Positions 54,801 to 62,928 of a stretch of 64,000 nucleotides of DNA are shown here, piece by piece. Each line of letters opens with the position of its first letter. Within the stretch, counting starts at the first letter, position 1. A program made the translations under genes and the position numbers. The DNA comes from Oxalobacteraceae bacterium OTU3CAMAD1 (GTDB lineage: Bacteria > Pseudomonadota > Gammaproteobacteria > Burkholderiales > Burkholderiaceae_D): assembly GCA_024123915.1 (NCBI GenBank), contig CP099650.1, forward strand, positions 6,324,001 to 6,388,000, in the 5' to 3' direction. The notes under the pieces were generated by a model. It was not told where the DNA came from. It ran no database searches and saw only the letters and a list, made by a program, of their open reading frames with translations.

Positions 54801-56034
54801 GGCCGGCCACCGTGCGCAAGTCCAGCTGCGGCGCCCGCAGCTGGAATTTCTGCGGCCTGGAGGCGGTGGCCGCGACGAAGGTTTCCGACAACGAGGTCGG
54901 CGCCATCACCAGGCCGTCGCTGGTGGTCAGGGTCAGATTGGTCAGCGCGATGCTGTGGCCGCGCTCGCCGAACTTTTGCCCGGCCGCGCCCTTGGCCACC
55001 GGGGACGCCAACGGCGGACTGTCTTCGCGGGCGGCGATGCGGCCGGTCAGTTCGCGCAGGTCCAGCTGCGGCAAATCCTTGCCCAGCACCGCCGAGACAT
55101 CGCGCAGGCCGACATCGGCGGTCACGGCCGTCAAGCGCGACTGGTCGAACCCGAGCCAGGTGCGCAGCGAGCCGCCGCCGCTGTTCAGCACGAACGGGAA
55201 ATCGATCCAGGCTTTCCAGGCGGCGACGTCGGTGTCGCGGATGTCGGCGTACAGCTCACCCTTCCACATCGACACATTGGACACGCGGCTGGCGAAGGCG
55301 GGATGGGTGAAGTCGGCGCGCACGTCGAGCGGCGCGGCCAGCGCCGCCGGCGGCGTGGCCTTGAGCGCGAGCTGGTGGCGCAGCCACTTGTTGCGCAGCA
55401 CCAAGGTGACGCCTTCCAGCGCCAGCGGTGGCGCCGCCCGCTGCTTGTCGGTCCAGCGCACGCGGCCGTCGCGAATGACGATCTCGCGCTGCGACAGCAG
55501 CCAGTCGGCGGCCTTGCCGTCGCTCGGTTTATTGGGGTCGAGATACATGCCCGCCGCGTACAGGCGGCCGTCGGCTTCGCGCCGCAGGTCGAGGTCGGGA
55601 CGGGTCAGCACCAGCGATTCGAAACGGGGACCGCCCGCCAGCACGCTCCACCACGACAACGTGGCCGACACGCCGGGCAGCGCCAGCGCCTGCCGGCCCT
55701 GGCTGTCGTGCAGCACCACATCACCCAGGTACAGGCTGGGGCGCAAGCCGTTCCAGGAAGCGTAAATGCGGGAAATGGTGACCTGGTTGCCGGCGGCGCG
55801 GCTGGCGGCGCGCTCGATATCGCCCTTGTAGTGGTCGATATTCGGCAGCACGGCGTAGCGCAGCACCAGGAACAGGATGGTGAAGGCGAAATACAGCAGC
55901 AACAGAAGCTTGACCGAGAACCCCAGCACATGGTGGGTGGCCACATTGCAGAAGCGGTAGGCCGCACGAAGCCGATGCCAGCGGGCGGCCAACGGCCCCT
56001 CGTCTGTCACGCTCTCCTCTTCTTGTTTTTGCAT
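51826..56034 (-). CDS. yhdP: YhdP-family AsmA-like envelope protein
   Basis: A very large (about 1402-residue) inner-membrane-anchored periplasmic protein of the YhdP/AsmA-like family, which bridges the envelope and is implicated in phospholipid transport to the outer membrane. One N-terminal transmembrane helix (about 38-62, KLLLLLYFAFTILFLVLRYA) is followed by a long repetitive beta-rich region and the conserved C-terminal domain (TIPVMQRLGSHFSGATRYNG in similar form, then AGKLLDRFGFVGTLRNGKGS and LSLQALPRLLKLDFHDVFSE). The start is ATG 56034, or GTG 56010, which has AGGAG close upstream. First gene of the yhdP-nitrilase-tldD cluster and divergent from glnE. Confidence 0.93.
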   Translation of the reverse strand: MQKQEEESVTDEGPLAARWHRLRAAYRFCNVATHHVLGFSVKLLLLLYFAFTILFLVLRYAVLPNIDHYKGDIERAASRAAGNQVTISRIYASWNGLRPSLYLGDVVLHDSQGRQALALPGVSATLSWWSVLAGGPRFESLVLTRPDLDLRREADGRLYAAGMYLDPNKPSDGKAADWLLSQREIVIRDGRVRWTDKQRAAPPLALEGVTLVLRNKWLRHQLALKATPPAALAAPLDVRADFTHPAFASRVSNVSMWKGELYADIRDTDVAAWKAWIDFPFVLNSGGGSLRTWLGFDQSRLTAVTADVGLRDVSAVLGKDLPQLDLRELTGRIAAREDSPPLASPVAKGAAGQKFGERGHSIALTNLTLTTSDGLVMAPTSLSETFVAATASRPQKFQLRAPQLDLRTVAGLAERLPLTAGRRKLLADAAPRGLLRNFSAEWTGAFPAVQSYRVKGDLVGVGLQPQPPRPAQPKTGRTPATAAVPGVPGFDNLTGSIDATDKGGRFSLDSQNLVLQMPDQFSDAAMPFDRLNLKARWSFEPDNQLLLQIDEMAFLQQGLSGTLRGTHTMPLAGKGMGKADLTGTLDNFELNRIDRFLPMQTPHDLRAWLTGALEGGVASDVSVRLRGDLAHFPFHGEHAARGEFRVAGKLTEGKLNYSPNHYLHDGKVLGKDGKPLPLWPQAEHIKGSFVFDRARMEIHGDTASTGGAALTKVKAVIPDLTIHDSMLEIDGNAAAPMQEFLKYVANSPVLNWISHFTEDTQASGNATLALKLQLPLSHMIDAKVQGALQLNNNDITLMNDLPPVQAAQGKIEFNEHGVNLNQLSGIFLDGPIAITGGTQRDNAIVIKLGGMLTADGFRKTYTMPVMQRLGSHFSGATRYNGTVTVRDHQLTVAVDSNLAGLGLDLPAPVNKAAPDAMPLRFLLTSGLTPDANNSLHDEIRIALGTSIAARYQRQKIVKSPWKLVRGGIGINTPAPEPDSGLAVNISLPALNVDSWLDFGSSVAGKNEPATADAAAPADATDFAQYVVPDTIAARSIELVIGDRKLENVVVGVSRQKTVWQASIDSTQANGYLTWSEPSTGHGLGKVTARLSSLVIPASASKEVQDLLSDGKSAAASIPALDVVVERLELFNKPLGQLELQASNAQLPSEKAREWRINKLSLTNADGELTGTGKWVTREGAHNTSLNFKLDIADAGKLLDRFGFVGTLRNGKGSLSGDIAWKGLPYSLDLPSLEGQITMNVEKGQFLKQDPGAAKLLGVLSLQALPRLLKLDFHDVFSEGLAFDGITANASIHQGIAKTDNLKMHGVAATVLMDGTADIANETANLHVVVIPEVNLGTAPLVYALAVNPVIGLGSFLAQLFLSAPVMRALTYHMQVTGPWKAPVVTKLDGARADPPQAAKGAQ

Positions 56035-56214
56035 CAATAAGCTAATAAATCAGGCCATGCGTCAAATAAAATCGCTACACTCGGTTTTTTCAAGCTTCCC
56101 AGCCTGCGCATTCTACCGCATCGCACCGCTAACACAGCGCCTGTTAGCCCTTGTTGCGCCGGTTTTACGTGTCCGGCGGAGGCCAACTTATTCGCATCGG
56201 GACAATAGCCGCCA

Positions 56215-59001
56215 ATGAACGCAACCGCCGTTACCTCCACAGTCACCCAGCTTGTCACCCCGTCGGCCTCGCGCTTCTATCAACGCTGGCTGGCCGCCGC
56301 GCCCGACCGCGCCGCCAAAGCCGATGAAATCACCCAGGTTTCGCTGGCCCAGATCGACCTTGAGGACTATCTGGGCAGGGAAGCGGGCGCCGTGCCGGCG
56401 GGCGCCCCGCCCCTCCCGCTGCAGCGCGCCATGCGCCGGTTGCGCAATCTGCTGGTGTGCGGGCTGATCCGCCGCGACCTGGAGGGCCGGGCCAATCTGG
56501 CCGAGGTGGTGGAAACCATGACGCGCTTCGCCGATTTCGCCATCCAGCAGCATCTGCGCGAACTGACCGTCGAGATGACGGCCGCCCACGGCACCCCGAC
56601 CGGGCGCGAATCGGGCCAGCCGCAGGAGCTGATCGTGCTGGCGATGGGCAAACAGGGCGGCCGCGAGCTCAACGTCTCGTCCGACATCGACCTGATCTTC
56701 GTCTATCCGGAGGATGGCGACACGGTGGTCGTTGCGCCGGGCCAGCGCAGCCTGTCCAACCACGAATATTTCATCCGCCTGGGCAAGAAGCTAATCGCGG
56801 CCATCGCGGAGATCACGGAAGATGGCTACACGTTCCGCGTCGATATGGCATTACGGCCGAACGGGGGCTCCGGTCCGCTGGCCGCCAGCTTCAACATGGT
56901 GGAGCAATATCTGATCGTCCAGGGCCGCGAATGGGAGCGTTACGCCTGGGTCAAGGCGCGCGCCGTCACCGGCCACCCGGACGAAATCGCCGCGCTCGAC
57001 GCCATCGTGCGGCCGTTCGTGTTCCGCCGCTACCTGGACTTCGGCGTCATCGACGCCATCCGCAATATGCACGCGCAAATCCGGGCCGAGGTGAACCGCC
57101 AGGAGCGGCTGCACCCGGACCGCAGCAACAACGTCAAGCTGGGCCGGGGCGGCATCCGCGAAATCGAGTTCCTGGCGCAAGTGTTCCAGCTGATACGGGG
57201 CGGGCGCGACGCCGCGCTGCGCGACCGCTCGACCCGCACCACCTTGCGCATCATCGCCGAGAAAGGTTTGTTAAGCCACGCCATCGTCTACCAACTACTG
57301 GCTTCGTACACCTTCCTGCGCAATCTGGAACACCGCCTGCAATATCTGGACGACGCCCAGACCCATACCCTGCCGGCCAACGAGGCCGACCAACTGGTGG
57401 TGGCGCAGATGATGGGCCTGCCCGACGCGGCCACCCTGCTGGCCCAGCTGGAAGCCCACCGCCAGTTCGTCGCCGGGCAGTTCGACGAAATGTTCTCCGA
57501 CAAGACCAGCGGCAGCGACAACGACATCAATCCACAATCGAGCAACGAATGCGCCGATCCCGACAACCGCGACGCCATGATCGCGCGCTTCGCCGAACTC
57601 GGTTTCGACGCCCCCGAGGTAGCGACCAAGCGCCTGATCGCCACCTGGCAGGCGCCGCGCCTGCAATCTTTGCCGGAAGCGAGCCGCAACCGGCTGCTGG
57701 CCCTGGTCAACGCGGCGCTGCCCTTGATTATCCAGTGTTCGGCCGAGTCGAGCGGCGGCAACCAGCTGGCCACCCTGGGACGGCTGCTCGACTTCCTGGA
57801 GGCGGTGGCGCGCCGCTCGGCCTATTTGTCGCTGCTGACCGAGTATCCGCACACGCTGGCGCGGGTGATCCGCATGGTCCACGCCAGCGGCTGGGCCGCG
57901 CAATTCCTCAGCCTGCACCCCATCCTGCTCGACGAACTACTGGACGACCGCGTGCGCAACGCCGTGTTCGACCCGGTCAGCCTGGCCCAGGATCTGGAAC
58001 TGCAGCTGGCCGCCGCCCCCGGCGACACCGAGCGCCAGATGGATATCCTGAGGGAAATCCACCACGCCCAGCTGTTCCACCTGCTGGCGCAGGACCTGGC
58101 CGGCGACCTGACGGTGGAAAAGCTGGCCGACCATCTGTCGGCGCTGGCCGACAAGATCGTCGAGGCCGCCATCAAGGCGATCTGGCAGACCATCGCCACC
58201 CGCCACCGCGAAGTGCCGCGGTTCGCCGTCATCGCCTATGGCAAGCTGGGCGGCAAGGAACTGGGCTACGTCTCCGACCTGGACGTGATCTTCCTGTACG
58301 ACGACACGGACCAGGACGCCCCGGCCCAGTACGCCAAGCTGGCGCAGCGCTTTATTACCTGGATGACATCGCAAACCCCGGCTGGCACCTTGTTCGACAT
58401 CGACACGGCGCTGCGCCCGGACGGCGCCAGCGGCATGATGGTGTCGAGCGTGGCCTCGTTCGAGAAGTACCAGAACGGCGCCGCCTGGGTATGGGAGCAC
58501 CAGGCGCTGACGCGCGCGCGCTTCTGCGCCGGCGACGCCGCCATCGGCGAACGCTTCGAGCGGATCCGCGAGGCGGTGCTGCGCAAGGAACGTCCGGCCG
58601 ACGGCCCGCTGAAGCGCGAAGTGGTGGCCATGCGCAAACGGATGGTGGACGCCAAGCCGAACCACAGCCAGCTGTTCGACCTGAAACAGGACCCTGGCGG
58701 CATGATCGACATCGAATTCATCGTCCAGTACCTGGTGCTGCAACACGCCTCAACCTATCCCGAACTGACGATCAATATCGGCAACATCACCTTGCTGAAG
58801 ATGTTCGGCGAGCTCGGCTTGATCCCCGCCGACCTGGCCGCCAAGGTCGGCGACGCCTACCGGCAGTTACGCAAGCTGCAGCACCAGCTGCGTCTGCAGG
58901 GCCAGGATCTGGCCCGGGTCGACCCGGCATCGATGGCCGCCCACGTTCCGCACGTGTTAGCCCTATGGCACCTGATCTTTGGAGAAAACGTTGCCGAGTA
59001 A
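56215..59001 (+). CDS. glnE: Bifunctional glutamine synthetase adenylyltransferase/deadenylylase
   Basis: GlnE adds and removes AMP on glutamine synthetase in response to PII signalling. The 928-residue protein has two nucleotidyltransferase domains: the N-terminal (deadenylylase) with GGRELNVSSDIDLIFVYPED and the C-terminal (adenylylase) with GGKELGYVSDLDVIFLYDDT, each carrying the GG-x9-DxD signature. Helical GlnD-like linker domains follow each (RGGIREIEFLAQVFQL and DPGGMIDIEFIVQYLVLQ). It is divergent from yhdP, with a 177-180-bp shared regulatory region. Confidence 0.96.
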   Translation: MNATAVTSTVTQLVTPSASRFYQRWLAAAPDRAAKADEITQVSLAQIDLEDYLGREAGAVPAGAPPLPLQRAMRRLRNLLVCGLIRRDLEGRANLAEVVETMTRFADFAIQQHLRELTVEMTAAHGTPTGRESGQPQELIVLAMGKQGGRELNVSSDIDLIFVYPEDGDTVVVAPGQRSLSNHEYFIRLGKKLIAAIAEITEDGYTFRVDMALRPNGGSGPLAASFNMVEQYLIVQGREWERYAWVKARAVTGHPDEIAALDAIVRPFVFRRYLDFGVIDAIRNMHAQIRAEVNRQERLHPDRSNNVKLGRGGIREIEFLAQVFQLIRGGRDAALRDRSTRTTLRIIAEKGLLSHAIVYQLLASYTFLRNLEHRLQYLDDAQTHTLPANEADQLVVAQMMGLPDAATLLAQLEAHRQFVAGQFDEMFSDKTSGSDNDINPQSSNECADPDNRDAMIARFAELGFDAPEVATKRLIATWQAPRLQSLPEASRNRLLALVNAALPLIIQCSAESSGGNQLATLGRLLDFLEAVARRSAYLSLLTEYPHTLARVIRMVHASGWAAQFLSLHPILLDELLDDRVRNAVFDPVSLAQDLELQLAAAPGDTERQMDILREIHHAQLFHLLAQDLAGDLTVEKLADHLSALADKIVEAAIKAIWQTIATRHREVPRFAVIAYGKLGGKELGYVSDLDVIFLYDDTDQDAPAQYAKLAQRFITWMTSQTPAGTLFDIDTALRPDGASGMMVSSVASFEKYQNGAAWVWEHQALTRARFCAGDAAIGERFERIREAVLRKERPADGPLKREVVAMRKRMVDAKPNHSQLFDLKQDPGGMIDIEFIVQYLVLQHASTYPELTINIGNITLLKMFGELGLIPADLAAKVGDAYRQLRKLQHQLRLQGQDLARVDPASMAAHVPHVLALWHLIFGENVAE

Positions 59002-59106
59002 CAACGGGGCGCTGGATTAAGTGAAGTACTATGTACAGTCAGAATAATGAGAGCGCAACCTCGAACCCGCGCCACGCTGCTGTCTCACTTAACCTGGAGA
59101 ATTGAC

Positions 59107-59562
59107 ATGAAAACATTATTGGGCGCGGTGGCATTCAGCCTGGTGGCGATGTCCACCACCGCTATTGCCGCCGACAAAGGAAGCAAGGAAGAAGCCGTCG
59201 CCATGGTCAAACGGGCGGTCGCGTTGATTAAATCGGACGGCAAGGAAAAAGCCTTTGCCGCCATTTCCGATCCGGCCAACGCCAATTTCCATGACCGCGA
59301 TTTATATGTCTACGTTTATGATTTAAATGGCGTCGCTTTAGCCCACGGCAATAATCCCAAGATGGTCGGCAAACCTTTAATCGGCCTCAAGGATAATGAG
59401 GGCAAACCGATGATCAAGGAAATGGTGGACCTGGCCAAAACCAAGGGCAGCGGCTGGGTCGATTTCAAATGGCCCAATCCCGTGACCAAGGCGGTTGAAT
59501 CCAAGTCCGGTTATGTGGAAAAGGTCGATGATATGTTTGTTGGCTCCGGTATTTATAAGTAA
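59107..59562 (+). CDS. Secreted single Cache-domain protein
   Basis: The 151-residue protein has signal peptide MKTLLGAVAFSLVAMSTTAIAA and one small-molecule-binding Cache domain (DRDLYVYVYDLNGVALAHGN, then NPKMVGKPLIGLKDNEGKPM and GWVDFKWPNPVTKAVESKSG, ending VGSGIYK). It has no transmembrane or output domain, so it is probably a soluble periplasmic sensor or binding protein. CTGGAG precedes ATG 59107; the frame from 59047 is less likely. Codon use is AT-richer than its neighbour glnE. It lies upstream of receptors 5 and 6 with its own terminator. Confidence 0.9.
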   Translation: MKTLLGAVAFSLVAMSTTAIAADKGSKEEAVAMVKRAVALIKSDGKEKAFAAISDPANANFHDRDLYVYVYDLNGVALAHGNNPKMVGKPLIGLKDNEGKPMIKEMVDLAKTKGSGWVDFKWPNPVTKAVESKSGYVEKVDDMFVGSGIYK

Positions 59563-59605
59563 GCCACAGAAATAACCACGGGCAGGCCCGCCCCGATTGG
59601 CCACC

Positions 59606-59630
59606 GCCGGGATGCGTCCCGGCTTTTTTT
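59606..59630 (+). terminator. Terminator of the Cache-domain gene
   Basis: GCCGGG (59606-59611), loop ATGCGT, CCCGGC (59618-59623), then seven T. Confidence 0.88.
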
Positions 59631-59800
59631 CGTCCGTTTTTTGTTCGAAAGCGCATTCCCGCCGCAAATCATGCTTGAAATTGGCATGTAAAAGCCAAAA
59701 ACGAGCTTGCGCAGGGGGGGAACTCTTCGCCCGCCTCTTCTGTCTATTTAATGGAGACATCCCCTTAGACATTCCATTAATAATCAAAAGGAGTCGGATA

Positions 59801-62722
59801 ATGACAAGAGAAAGATTGCTCGCCCGTTCGGTCCGCATGATCTGCGCCAGCGGTTTGCTGTTCGCCGCTACCATCGCCGATGCTCAGGAATCTGCTGAAC
59901 CGATGCAGAAAGTGCTGATTACCGGCTCCCGTATCGCCTCGCCCGCCGCTGAATCGCCGTCGCCATTGCAAATATTAAGCTCGGCCGATATCGCGGCCTC
60001 CGGCGCCACCAATCTTCAGGAATTACTTCAAAAAAACCCGACCATGGGTACGCCCTCCGTCAGCAGAACCAATTCCAATTTCCTGACATCGAGCGCTGGT
60101 GTCACTACGATTAATTTGCGGAATCTCGGCGATTCACGAACATTGGTATTGGTTAATGGACGCCGGTTTGTTTCCGGCGTTCCCGGCGATAGCGCTGTCG
60201 ACCTCAACACTATTCCAACGGACTTTATCGAGCGGGTCGAGTTATTAACGGGAGGCGCGTCCGCCACCTACGGGTCCGATGCCGTGGCCGGGGTGGTAAA
60301 TATTATCTTGAAGAAAAATTTCAACGGCGTGCTGCTCGACTCGCTAGTGGGCCAGAGCGAGGAAGGCGACGACTACAGAAAGAAACTGGGATTGACTTTC
60401 GGTATCACCAGCGCCGATGGCGCGAGCAACCTGATGGGCCATTTCGGCTACTCCAAACAGGGCGAGGTCTTCTCGCGCGACCGCGAGCGCTCGGCCGTCG
60501 ATCAGTTCTCGTCGATCGCCCAGGGGCGTCCCGATCTGGCGTTCGTGGCGCGCCGGCCGAACTTTTCCGGCTACGCGCCGCAAGGCCGTTTCTTCGGCGA
60601 CACCGAGGATTTTACCTATGACGCAAATAACAATATTATTCCCTGGAACCAGAACGGCGCCCCCGGCACCGGTGTCGGCGCCACCGGTTACAACCGTTCC
60701 GAATACCGCCTGATTGCCGTGCCGATCGAGCGCTACCTGTTCGCCACCAACGGCAATTGGGCCTTCAATCCCGACCACAGCGCGTTTTTCGAGGGCACCT
60801 ACGCCTCGACCAGCGTCAACAGCAACATCGAACCGTTCGCGCTGGGATCGGACAATGTCTATAAACCCGGCGGCCAGGTCCCTGCCGCCTCGCTGATCAA
60901 CGGCGCGCTGGTCCGCAATCCCTTGGTGCCGCGGTATTTGTACGACCGCATCAGCGACACCGACGGCGACGGCGTGCCCGACTACTTCTTCACCCGCCGC
61001 TTGTCGGAATTCGGCCCGCGCCAGTCCGACGTCGAGCGCGACACCTTCCGCCTGTCCACCGGACTCAAGGGGACCGTGCGCGACTGGAATTACGAGGCTT
61101 ATCTAACCTACGGCAAGACCAAGGAAGCGCAAAGCTCCACCGGACAGGTCAACGTCATGAACCTGCGCAACGCGCTCGAGGCGATTCCCGACGTCGACGG
61201 CACGCCCGTCTGCCGCGACGTCAACGCCCGCCAGGAGGGTTGCGTGCCGATCAACCTGTTCGGCTACAACAGCATCACCCCGGACGCGCTTCGCTATGTG
61301 ACCGCGCCGGGCTCGCTGCTGACGACGATCACGCAGCGGCTGGTCGGCGCTTCGGCCACCGGCGAGGTGCCGGGCCTGCCCGCCGGCCGCATCGGCATCG
61401 CCGCCGGCTTCGAATGGCGTTCGGAGGAATCGAGCGCCATTCCCGATCCGCTGACCCAGTCCGGCCTCAACGCCGGCAACGCCACGCCGCCCACTTTCGG
61501 CCAGTTCACCGTGCGCGAGGTGTTTGTCGAAACCCGCGTGCCCTTGCTCAAGGAACGCCCCTGGGTGCGCCAGCTGAGCGCGCTGGCGACCTTCCGCCAC
61601 GGCGACTATTCGACCGTCGGCGCCACCAATAGCTGGAACGCCGGCCTCGAATGGACGGTGACGCCCGACATCAAGATCAGGGCCACGCGCGCGCAATCGA
61701 CCCGGGCGCCCAACATCAACGAGCTGTACCAGGCGCCCAGCCAGGACTTCCCCACCGGATTGGTCGATCCGTGCCAGGGCGTGTCCGCCAGCGACGCCAG
61801 CCCGCTGGCCGTCAATTGCCGCAACGCGCCCGGAGTTGCCGCCAACATAGCGGCAAATGGCGGCATCTTCACGTTAAACCAGGCCGACCAGCAGGGTATC
61901 AGCGGCTACAACCGGGGCAATCCCAACCTGGACGCCGAAACCGGCCGTTCGACCACGGTCGGCCTGGTGGTCACGCCGCGCTCGATCCCACTGCTCAGCC
62001 GGGCGGTGTTCACGCTGGATTACTTCAAGATCGACATCGCCGACGCCATCGTCTTCACCAACCGCCAGTACGCGCTGGACCAGTGCTACAACCAGAACAA
62101 CCCGGACTTCTGCTCCTTCATCACGCGCCGCCCCGCCGCCGTGGGCAACCTCAGCGCCGGTTCGATCCGCTACAGCGACATCGCCGCCACCAATAGCGGC
62201 GGCTTCGGCACCGAGGGCATCGACCTGACCGCATCGTGGGCCGGCCGGGTCGGGCCGGGCAACTTGAGCGCGCGCCTGGCCCACACCTGGCTGCGCAAAT
62301 TGTGGCAACAGGCGACGCCGGACGCCGACAAAAACCACGAGGTGGCCGAGGTCACGGCCGACAATGTCAACGCCCCGCGCAACCGCGCCACCCTGAACCT
62401 GGCCTACAAATGGGGACCGTACGGCGCCAGCTGGACCACCACCCACACCGGACCGGTGTCGCTGGACGACCAGTTCCTCAAAAGCCTGAGCATCGCCCCG
62501 GGCACGGTGGGCGTCGGCTCGCGCACCTATAACGATGTCCAGTTCACCTATGACGTGCGCAAGTCGGTGCAGCTCTATTTGGGCATCGACAACCTGTTCA
62601 ACGCCAACCCGCCGCCCATCATCAGCGGCCTGCCCGGCAACCAGACCGGCACCGAAACCGATGCCTCGACCTACGACGCCATCGGCCGCCGTTTCTATGT
62701 GGGATTGCGCGTGTCGCTGTAA
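59801..62722 (+). CDS. TonB-dependent receptor 5
   Basis: A 973-residue outer-membrane receptor. Signal peptide MTRERLLARSVRMICASGLL to about ADAQ; plug from QKVLITGSRIASPAAESPSP with LQELLQKNPTMGTPSVSRTN, LVLVNGRRFVSGVPG and VELLTGGASATYGSDAVAGV; barrel to RRFYVGLRVSL, which ends in Leu rather than Phe. AAAAGGAG precedes ATG 59801. It is a close paralogue of receptor 6 but distinct from receptors 1-4 (GSRI versus GSSIKR). The first 170 codons use AT-ending codons far more than the rest, suggesting a mosaic gene. Substrate unknown. Confidence 0.93.
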   Translation: MTRERLLARSVRMICASGLLFAATIADAQESAEPMQKVLITGSRIASPAAESPSPLQILSSADIAASGATNLQELLQKNPTMGTPSVSRTNSNFLTSSAGVTTINLRNLGDSRTLVLVNGRRFVSGVPGDSAVDLNTIPTDFIERVELLTGGASATYGSDAVAGVVNIILKKNFNGVLLDSLVGQSEEGDDYRKKLGLTFGITSADGASNLMGHFGYSKQGEVFSRDRERSAVDQFSSIAQGRPDLAFVARRPNFSGYAPQGRFFGDTEDFTYDANNNIIPWNQNGAPGTGVGATGYNRSEYRLIAVPIERYLFATNGNWAFNPDHSAFFEGTYASTSVNSNIEPFALGSDNVYKPGGQVPAASLINGALVRNPLVPRYLYDRISDTDGDGVPDYFFTRRLSEFGPRQSDVERDTFRLSTGLKGTVRDWNYEAYLTYGKTKEAQSSTGQVNVMNLRNALEAIPDVDGTPVCRDVNARQEGCVPINLFGYNSITPDALRYVTAPGSLLTTITQRLVGASATGEVPGLPAGRIGIAAGFEWRSEESSAIPDPLTQSGLNAGNATPPTFGQFTVREVFVETRVPLLKERPWVRQLSALATFRHGDYSTVGATNSWNAGLEWTVTPDIKIRATRAQSTRAPNINELYQAPSQDFPTGLVDPCQGVSASDASPLAVNCRNAPGVAANIAANGGIFTLNQADQQGISGYNRGNPNLDAETGRSTTVGLVVTPRSIPLLSRAVFTLDYFKIDIADAIVFTNRQYALDQCYNQNNPDFCSFITRRPAAVGNLSAGSIRYSDIAATNSGGFGTEGIDLTASWAGRVGPGNLSARLAHTWLRKLWQQATPDADKNHEVAEVTADNVNAPRNRATLNLAYKWGPYGASWTTTHTGPVSLDDQFLKSLSIAPGTVGVGSRTYNDVQFTYDVRKSVQLYLGIDNLFNANPPPIISGLPGNQTGTETDASTYDAIGRRFYVGLRVSL

Positions 62723-62760
62723 AGATGTTTGCCAAAGTCAACCGTCATGCGCGGTTTGTG

Positions 62761-62781
62761 GCCGCACCACAACGGTGCGGC
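62761..62781 (+). terminator. Hairpin after receptor 5 (weak terminator)
   Basis: GCCGCACC-ACAAC-GGTGCGGC, an 8-bp stem 38 bases after the stop, with no clear T run. It may stabilise the mRNA end rather than terminate. Confidence 0.4.
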
Positions 62782-62928
62782 GTCACTATCATAATGATAT
62801 TGTTGGTTTTTTGATTCTATTGTCTGTTTGTGTTTACAGCGACAACAACGACTGAGTACAGTGGCTGGTCGAAAAAATATTGTTTCGACAATTGGCATAG
62901 ACCATACAAAATACTCAGGGAGTTGCAA

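Noticed and set aside
59690-62928. Shared TTGACA-N14-ATG promoter upstream of receptors 5 and 6
   Set aside because: Only partial matches exist (TTGAAA near 59683, TCGACA near 62885), without the fixed ATG spacing, so the motif was not assigned to these genes.
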